Assembly: GCA_003523085.1 (NCBI GenBank)
Contig: DPHD01000080.1
Location: 1 to 11,003 of the forward strand
From: Oceanospirillaceae bacterium
Lineage (GTDB): Bacteria; Pseudomonadota; Gammaproteobacteria; Pseudomonadales; Balneatricaceae
Direction of reading: 5' to 3'
DNA length: 11,003 nt
Numbering within the stretch: position 1 is the first letter of the stretch; every line of letters begins with the position of its first letter. Positions 5,224 to 11,003 of this stretch are shown here, piece after piece. A model generated the notes under the pieces. It was not told the origin of the DNA. It worked only from the letters and a program-made list of their open reading frames with translations, and did not search any database. The position numbers and the translations under genes are program-made.

Positions 5224-8200
5224 TTTCAAGGCGCTCCTGAACAGATTGGTTTTGGTAGTCTTTATCAAACATTTTGACTAATTTAACTTGAGGTTGATCT
5301 AATGATCCTGAGACTTGGTAACGGGCACTGGTAAAGGTCGCTAGTTCGTCGCCAATAAGCTTGTTAGCAATGTAAATCACCCCACCCAATTGCGGTAAAC
5401 CGGCTAGCAGTGCGGCTAAGGGCAACTTATCTGCCACCGGCAAGGTGACGACTAAATCGTTATCAACAAGGCGTTGATTAAAATCAATCCAACCGTTCAT
5501 GGTGAGGTTTAAGGAGGATGATTTTAAGGTTAATGGGGTTACTGTTTGCGCCATGCCTTGATTAAAACGGTAATGGGCATTGATAGCGTCAAAACTAAAG
5601 CCTGGTTTAATGACGTCAGAAAAATCCAGCTTAACTCGGTTCATGAGTCGAGTCATGTCCATTAAGGCGAGGATTTTAAGTCCCGCAGCACCATCAAGCG
5701 AATCAGCAAAACGACCCTGCTTGAGGCGTAGCCCTATGTCACCTGTCACTTCTTTAAGGGCGAAGGCTAAGGGTGAACGGGGCCATTCGAGCTGCACTTC
5801 AATGGCAGCAGCACTGGCAGCCACGCTGGGACCATAACCCCAATCAACTAACATATTGGCGATATCGCTGGTGGCTACGCGGCCGGTGAACTGGGTCTGG
5901 TGGAGGCCATTAACTTGACTCCAAATGAGGTTACCTTGCAGGTGAGCATGACGAATAAAGGCTTCTAAATCATGCACATTGACCCGACCTGCGTGACTGC
6001 GGGTTTTAAACTGCCATTGGCCAAAGGGTTCACCATTTTTAACTAACTCATCAATAGTCACATCAGCATCAGGTAGCGCACTGGGGTCGATATGTTGCAA
6101 CAAATCGTTGGTTTCATCGGTCTGCGCATCTGGGAAGTTGAAATTTGCGTAATCCACCTGCACTAACAAAGGCTCTTGGGGCCCAAAAGAATCAACTTGG
6201 CCCGCCAATTGCTGCGACGTAAGGCGTAAACGCCAAGGTGCAGCCGCCGAGAGGGAAGCGGCAGGGTTGGACAAAAATTCAAAGTTCAGCGTGGCATCAT
6301 CTAGGCTCACGTCATACCACTGACCATGTTTCACTCGCACATTAACCTGTGGCAATAAACCAGCTAGCGAACTTTCATTAGTCGCCACCAACGGCACTAT
6401 GTGGGTTTGATAGGCATGCCACCAAGCCGCCAGATCAAGCTCGTCTAACTGGCCGACTAGCGACCATTCTCCCGCCTTTACCCAGCCTGTCGGTTGTTGT
6501 AAAGCCAGTGACCCACCTACCCACTGTAAGCTCGAGTCGGTCAATCCATCTGGCTCTAGGGCTAACGACAAGTGATGCTCATCAAACGCCGCGTACCAGC
6601 GTTGTTGCTGGCCATGCCAATCGCCTAACAATTGAAGTTGTTGCAATTGATTGATGGGGCTAGGTAACGTCAGTTGCGCTTGGCGCAGATCAATTTGAGC
6701 TGATAACTGCGAACAGGCAACAACGCGGTTGTCAGTGCAGGTCGCCAGCCGTGCCACAAAAGGTAGTTGGCCAGGAATTTGCCGTAACCAAGGCTGCTGA
6801 TATTTGGTACTCAAATAACCGGCGGGGGCACGGCCAGTAAATTCGATGACTAAATCTCGTGCGGCTAAGCGCTGACTGTCAATCACAGCCACGGGGATTT
6901 GGTCTAACCAAGGCTGCGCTAATGCCACCTGATCCAAGCGCTTAAAGCTAATATGTTGGCCATCCATTAAACCACTGCCACTAATGGCGCCGAGTCCATC
7001 AGCAGCAGAGTCAACCTCAAGGGCAAATTCAATATGCCGCAAATCGGCTTGCAGGGGTGCCCAAGTCGCATTCAAGTCGTCAGCCGACACGGCAAGGTCA
7101 TAGCGAGGTGGCGCTTGGTGACCATAGGCCACGGCCACATCACCCGCCACTGTCACTAACCCTTGAGGCTCGGCGTCATGCAACCAGGCTGGCAAGTCTA
7201 ACTGAATAGGCAGTTGTTCAGCTAAGGACATCATCTGCACCGCTTCACCCACAACCTGTGCTTGAATGTCGACGTATTGGCCGTCTCCGGGTTTAATGGG
7301 TACTTGCACCTGCCAACCTTCTACGGATTGAGTGAGCTGAGGTGTTTGTAGATTTCCGGCCTGCGCCGTGATCCGTACATGGTCTTTATTAACAGCCACT
7401 GTCGCCGCTAAATCTTTTACCTCGGGCCAGTCCTGCGCATAACGAAGCCATGGGCTAGTCGCCTGCACCCGAATAGGCATAGCTTTGGTCACACCCGGTT
7501 GGCCATGGTAAATAAGCGCTGCCTGCTTAACTCGTCCCTGGGGCGTGGCTTGGCCCAGCCACTCTCCCAGCCGATGACCGATTACTCGATCAGGTAACAG
7601 TTCCGGTAATGTTGCCAAATCTAAATCTTGCAATCCCAAGGCCAACTGCAGCATCGGCACCGTGGCCGAACCCTTGCGGGGAAATTCGGCCGCCATGGCT
7701 AAATTGGCTTGCCCTTGGGCTAAACCAATGATCATATTTGAGGATTCAAAACGGTTGCTCAAGGCGCCATAGTGCCAACTAAACTCAGCCTGTAAACGTT
7801 CTATGGGCCAGGGCTTGGAGATCAAATTAACCACTCGTACCGCTAATCCATTGTCATCAATAATGGCCACTTTGCCGCCATGTCGGTTAAGCCAAATATG
7901 GCCATCAGCTTGCTGGATTTGCGGCACACCTAACCACGGTTTAATACTGGCGCCTTGCATTTGGGCTTGAAATAAAAACTCTTTTGGGCGATTTAGGTCC
8001 AAATGAAGCCGTACATCTGCGGCCCTGCCCGAGGGTGCCAAAGCAAGGATAGGCGTGGTGATGTTAGAAGGTAACCCGGCCATGGTTTGCAACGCCGCAA
8101 GGGTTTTGTCTAAATTAAGCTGCGGTACTTCAATAGCCAATTGCCCCTGCTGACTTTGAGCATAAAGAGTGTCAGTGGGTAAGTTTTGATCATTCACAGA

Positions 8201-9175
8201 ACCGCTCAACTGTGTAGCGGCTAAACGCCAGTGACGCATCTGTACCTGATCGCTAGAGTTGGCATCAAGCGGGCTCGCAGCGCTTACTTGACCCGCCAAC
8301 TCAAACCTTAATGCCTCACTTTCAAAATCCAGCTGCATTTTCGCAGCAGCTAAGGTGAGTTGTTTTCCGGCTTGGTAATTAAGCCAATAATCGCCAGCAA
8401 CATAAACCCGCTTGAGCGGAACTGTAACATTGTTTGGCAGTAGAGCCGAAGCCCAGGAGGCGACATCCACACCATCACTGTGGAGGTATATTTGAGCTTG
8501 TTTGATGTTTTGTTGGGGTGAAAAAGCCACCTTAATATGGCTTTCAAGGTCCGAAAAAACCACCCCAGAGTCTGCTGATTTAACCCCAGACACGAGCACG
8601 GAAATATGATTCAAACCATCATTTAATTGCGTGGCGGGCTGATCTAAAGCGAGCCTGGCATTTAATGTGGGGATACGTATCACCGGCCCCGTCAGCGGCG
8701 TTAAGGTTAAACTCACCTGATGTAGCCAAAGGCTAGGCACTTGCTGTACCAGCGCCAGCATTAATGCAAGCGCCGATTGACGGCCTTGTTCACTGGTGGC
8801 TTGTGGGCCCCATGCACCACTGGCCTGTTGTGCTACATTGAGATCAAGGCCTGACGCTTGTACCTGCGACAAGACTAAACGCCCTTGACGCCAGGATGTA
8901 GCCACATCGATAGCCAATGCCAAGCGCGCTAAGCTGAGCTCTTGAGCGGCCGCAATACCCGTTAATTGTAACTGCAGCTGGGTGCCTTGTAATTGCACAC
9001 GAAAGGCGTCTAAATGTAATTTTTGACCTATCGCTTGGCTCACTTGGGACTGCACCCAGGTGTGGTACAGGGGATGACTATTAATGCCTAACCGCAACCA
9101 TGTAAGACTCAAGGCGAGCACTAGCAATGGGATACATAATCCCATGAGTAACCAGCGACTCGACCGTAACATCAT
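5204..9175 (-). CDS. yhdP: YhdP, large AsmA-like inner-membrane protein for phospholipid transport to the outer membrane
   Basis: A 1323-residue protein, slightly longer than the E. coli homologue (about 1266). One N-terminal membrane anchor (about residues 8-28) is followed by a very long periplasmic region of repeated beta-strands, as in AsmA/TamB-type bridge proteins. The best preserved block is near the C-terminus (about 1151-1203), with GRF, GAAGLKILALMDM, LDFSD and a FDAI-type motif. In E. coli YhdP works with TamB and YdbH in moving phospholipids between membranes. Only two cysteines lie in the periplasmic part (C813 and C821), so a disulfide is possible. The gene starts one base inside the rng stop codon (TAATG). 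A second ATG directly follows, and AAGG (9181-9178) is better spaced for that second ATG, so the protein may begin one residue later. It is translated as part of the mreD-rng-yhdP-nit operon. Confidence 0.93.
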   Translation of the reverse strand: MMLRSSRWLLMGLCIPLLVLALSLTWLRLGINSHPLYHTWVQSQVSQAIGQKLHLDAFRVQLQGTQLQLQLTGIAAAQELSLARLALAIDVATSWRQGRLVLSQVQASGLDLNVAQQASGAWGPQATSEQGRQSALALMLALVQQVPSLWLHQVSLTLTPLTGPVIRIPTLNARLALDQPATQLNDGLNHISVLVSGVKSADSGVVFSDLESHIKVAFSPQQNIKQAQIYLHSDGVDVASWASALLPNNVTVPLKRVYVAGDYWLNYQAGKQLTLAAAKMQLDFESEALRFELAGQVSAASPLDANSSDQVQMRHWRLAATQLSGSVNDQNLPTDTLYAQSQQGQLAIEVPQLNLDKTLAALQTMAGLPSNITTPILALAPSGRAADVRLHLDLNRPKEFLFQAQMQGASIKPWLGVPQIQQADGHIWLNRHGGKVAIIDDNGLAVRVVNLISKPWPIERLQAEFSWHYGALSNRFESSNMIIGLAQGQANLAMAAEFPRKGSATVPMLQLALGLQDLDLATLPELLPDRVIGHRLGEWLGQATPQGRVKQAALIYHGQPGVTKAMPIRVQATSPWLRYAQDWPEVKDLAATVAVNKDHVRITAQAGNLQTPQLTQSVEGWQVQVPIKPGDGQYVDIQAQVVGEAVQMMSLAEQLPIQLDLPAWLHDAEPQGLVTVAGDVAVAYGHQAPPRYDLAVSADDLNATWAPLQADLRHIEFALEVDSAADGLGAISGSGLMDGQHISFKRLDQVALAQPWLDQIPVAVIDSQRLAARDLVIEFTGRAPAGYLSTKYQQPWLRQIPGQLPFVARLATCTDNRVVACSQLSAQIDLRQAQLTLPSPINQLQQLQLLGDWHGQQQRWYAAFDEHHLSLALEPDGLTDSSLQWVGGSLALQQPTGWVKAGEWSLVGQLDELDLAAWWHAYQTHIVPLVATNESSLAGLLPQVNVRVKHGQWYDVSLDDATLNFEFLSNPAASLSAAAPWRLRLTSQQLAGQVDSFGPQEPLLVQVDYANFNFPDAQTDETNDLLQHIDPSALPDADVTIDELVKNGEPFGQWQFKTRSHAGRVNVHDLEAFIRHAHLQGNLIWSQVNGLHQTQFTGRVATSDIANMLVDWGYGPSVAASAAAIEVQLEWPRSPLAFALKEVTGDIGLRLKQGRFADSLDGAAGLKILALMDMTRLMNRVKLDFSDVIKPGFSFDAINAHYRFNQGMAQTVTPLTLKSSSLNLTMNGWIDFNQRLVDNDLVVTLPVADKLPLAALLAGLPQLGGVIYIANKLIGDELATFTSARYQVSGSLDQPQVKLVKMFDKDYQNQSVQERLENAISID

Positions 9176-10662
9176 TACCTTAGTACCACATCGTATTGCT
9201 CATTAAAATAAAGCGATTCCACCTGTAAGCCGATATTTTTGCCAATAAACTCTTCCAACTCCGCTAACCGATGAGCCTCTTCATCCAGTAGTTGGTCGAT
9301 CACCGCTTGCGACGCCAGCACCAAGTAGGTGTCCGTATCATAAGCGCGGTGGGCACGTAAAATTTCGCGAAATATTTCGTAACAAATGGTTTCCGCTGTT
9401 TTTGTAGTACCGGTGCCTTCACATGACGGACAGGGCTGGCACAACAACTGCTCTAGGCTTTCCCGGGTACGTTTTCGGGTCATCTCGATAAGGCCCAAGT
9501 CCGACACACCAGACACCTTGGTTTTTACATGATCTTTATCTAGGCCCGCGGCCAAAGTGCGACTCACTTGGCGCTGGTGTTCGGGGTCCTGCATATCAAT
9601 AAAATCCAAAATAATAATGCCACCCAAATTACGTAAGCGTAATTGCCGACCTATAGCCGTAGCCGCCTCTAGGTTGGTTTTAAAAATCGTCTCTTCGAGG
9701 TTACGGTGGCCAACATAGGCACCGGTATTGACGTCAACCGTAGTCATGGCTTCGGTTTGATCAATAATGAGGTAACCGCCAGACTTTAACGGCACTTTAC
9801 GGCCCAAGGCTTTTTGTATTTCATCTTCGACGTTATAGAGGTCGAAAATTGGCCGGCCACCGGGGTAATGTTCCAACTTAGTCGCCATATCGGGCACCAG
9901 ATCACGCACAAATTCAGACACTTTCTGAAACGTTTCGTTTGAGTCTATACGTATCTTTTCCACCTGCAGGTGAGCAATGTCTCGCAGCGCGCGTAACGCT
10001 AAGGGCAGGTCTTGATAGACCATCTGGGGCGCTTTGGCAGTGGTAATTTGTTGGCTTATCTGGCGCCATAAACGGCGTAAAAAATCCACATCTTGCTGTA
10101 AGTCTTTAGCGTCAACGCCTTCGGCAAGGGTGCGGATGATGATACCTTCGGCGGTATATTTCTGCTGCGCCAAATCGCCCTCTGGGGCCTTTTTAAGGTA
10201 GTCTTCTAAGCAAGTTTTTAGCCTATTTCGCTCGGCTTCGGTGTCGATGCGCTGTGACACCCCTACGTGCCCGGTCCCTGGCATATAAACCAAATAACGT
10301 GAGGGAATAGAAATTTGTGTGGTTAGTCTGGCACCTTTGGTACCTATGGGGTCTTTAAGCACCTGCACCAACAAACTTTGGCCTTCTCGGACCAATTGTG
10401 CAATGGGGGTTTCACTGGCTTCGGAACGGTCGTCGTGAGTCATTAAATCTGCCACATGGATAAAGCCGGCTCGTTCCAAACCAATCTCTATAAAAGCTGC
10501 CTGCATGCCCGGTAAAACACGCACAATTTTACCTAGATAAATGTTGCCCACAATGCCGCGATGATCGTTACGTTCAACATGAACCTCTTGCAACATGCCA
10601 TTTTCAATCACCGCAACACGGGTTTCCATGGGGCTAAAGTTGATGAGGATTTCTTCGTTCAT
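9175..10662 (-). CDS. rng: Ribonuclease G (RNase E/G family)
   Basis: A 495-residue endoribonuclease that cuts single-stranded, AU-rich RNA. In E. coli it matures the 5' end of 16S rRNA and degrades some mRNAs. The S1 RNA-binding domain (about 38-120) starts with GNIYLGKIVRVLPGMQAAFIEIG-like sequence. The metal-binding catalytic aspartates are D310 (TTVDVNTG) and D353 (ILDFIDMQD), spaced 43 residues as in RNase E D303/D346. CPSC at 411-414 fits the Zn-link cysteines. The protein stops at normal RNase G length, without the long C-terminal scaffold of RNase E. The ATG at 10662 overlaps the mreD stop (TAATG), with AAGGTGG at 10673-10667 as ribosome binding site. Translation is probably coupled to mreD. 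The usual maf gene is missing between them. Confidence 0.97.
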   Translation of the reverse strand: MNEEILINFSPMETRVAVIENGMLQEVHVERNDHRGIVGNIYLGKIVRVLPGMQAAFIEIGLERAGFIHVADLMTHDDRSEASETPIAQLVREGQSLLVQVLKDPIGTKGARLTTQISIPSRYLVYMPGTGHVGVSQRIDTEAERNRLKTCLEDYLKKAPEGDLAQQKYTAEGIIIRTLAEGVDAKDLQQDVDFLRRLWRQISQQITTAKAPQMVYQDLPLALRALRDIAHLQVEKIRIDSNETFQKVSEFVRDLVPDMATKLEHYPGGRPIFDLYNVEDEIQKALGRKVPLKSGGYLIIDQTEAMTTVDVNTGAYVGHRNLEETIFKTNLEAATAIGRQLRLRNLGGIIILDFIDMQDPEHQRQVSRTLAAGLDKDHVKTKVSGVSDLGLIEMTRKRTRESLEQLLCQPCPSCEGTGTTKTAETICYEIFREILRAHRAYDTDTYLVLASQAVIDQLLDEEAHRLAELEEFIGKNIGLQVESLYFNEQYDVVLR

Positions 10663-11003
10663 TAAGCCACCTTAAAGGCGCGGCGAATACCGCGTAATAC
10701 GACAAATAACCATAACCATAATAGCCCACTGGTTAAGGCTGGCAATAAAAACCACAGCCCGCTGCTGGCGTCACTACCGATGCCTTGCGCCCAATAGCTC
10801 ACCACTTGATGAAGCGCCACCAACAGGGTCACCATAAAAGCCTGCTGCCATAGTCGATACATACGTAAACGGCGATACATGAGGATGGCAAAAAAAGTGA
10901 CGCAAACCATAGCTAAGGCATTAATACCCAGGTGGTTACCTTGCAATAGATCTAACAACAAACCCAAAATAAAAGCCCAGCCCAAGCCAAACCGGTGTGG
11001 CAA
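10662..11003 (-). CDS. mreD: Rod shape-determining protein MreD, C-terminal part
   Basis: The last 113 residues of an inner-membrane protein, with the 5' end outside the window (the frame is open at the edge, so its first codon here, TTG, is an internal Leu). E. coli MreD has 162 residues, so about 50 are missing. Recognisable features are the PHR motif at the edge, hydrophobic segments around GWAFILGLLLDLLQG, LAMVCVTFFAILMYRRLR, FMVTLLVALHQVVSYW and LLWLWLFVVLRGIRR, the LWQQA motif between segments, and a basic C-terminus. MreD acts with MreB, MreC, RodA and PBP2 in lateral wall synthesis. mreC and mreB would be expected just beyond the right edge. Its stop codon shares one base with the rng start. 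Confidence 0.93.
   Translation of the reverse strand: MPHRFGLGWAFILGLLLDLLQGNHLGINALAMVCVTFFAILMYRRLRMYRLWQQAFMVTLLVALHQVVSYWAQGIGSDASSGLWFLLPALTSGLLWLWLFVVLRGIRRAFKVA

Noticed and set aside
5224..5268. Longer N-terminus of the nitrilase-family protein from 5268
   Set aside because: The extra 15 residues lie deep within yhdP and look like shadow sequence, while an SD is correctly placed for 5223.
1..11003. tRNA or rRNA genes, CRISPR arrays, insertion sequences and attachment sites
   Set aside because: Almost all of the window is accounted for by protein-coding genes, and no array of short repeats, transposase or RNA gene was recognised.

Overview
The window looks like chromosomal DNA of a gammaproteobacterium, at roughly 50% GC by eye. 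The evidence is the minus-strand cluster mreD, rng, yhdP and a nitrilase-family amidase, an arrangement typical of that class. The chemoreceptor style and the Tll0287-like heme protein fit a free-living, probably marine or aquatic member, but genus and order cannot be fixed from the sequence.

Layout. Positions 1-3613 (plus strand) hold a very large methyl-accepting chemotaxis protein. Its frame is open to the left edge, and probably only the first two bases of its ATG are missing. A 91-bp gap follows with a perfect 11-bp inverted repeat and a 7-base complement to the next ribosome binding site. Positions 3705-4349 (plus) encode a secreted protein of the Tll0287-like (DUF3365) family with a CxxCH heme site. 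Its last residues have been moved into another frame by an apparent 1-base deletion. From 4360 to the right edge everything is on the minus strand: nit (4360-5223), yhdP (5204-9175), rng (9175-10662) and the C-terminal part of mreD (10662 to beyond 11003). These four genes overlap by 1 to 20 bases and form one tight operon. No stretch above 300 bases lacks a gene.

How the genes work together. The minus-strand operon concerns the cell envelope and RNA: MreD belongs to the rod-shape elongation machinery, RNase G matures 16S rRNA and turns over mRNA, YhdP is an AsmA-like protein linked to phospholipid transport to the outer membrane, and Nit is a repair-type amidase. The maf gene often found between mreD and rng is absent, and tldD does not follow nit. 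The plus-strand pair looks like a sensory locus, with a receptor that has a duplicated periplasmic sensor and a chain of five HAMP-like modules next to a periplasmic heme protein. A functional link between these two is inference.

Most unusual points: the tandem duplication of the sensor domain, the HAMP chain with a repeat of about 45 residues, the frameshifted end of the heme protein, the possible SD-masking structure between the two plus-strand genes, and the missing maf.
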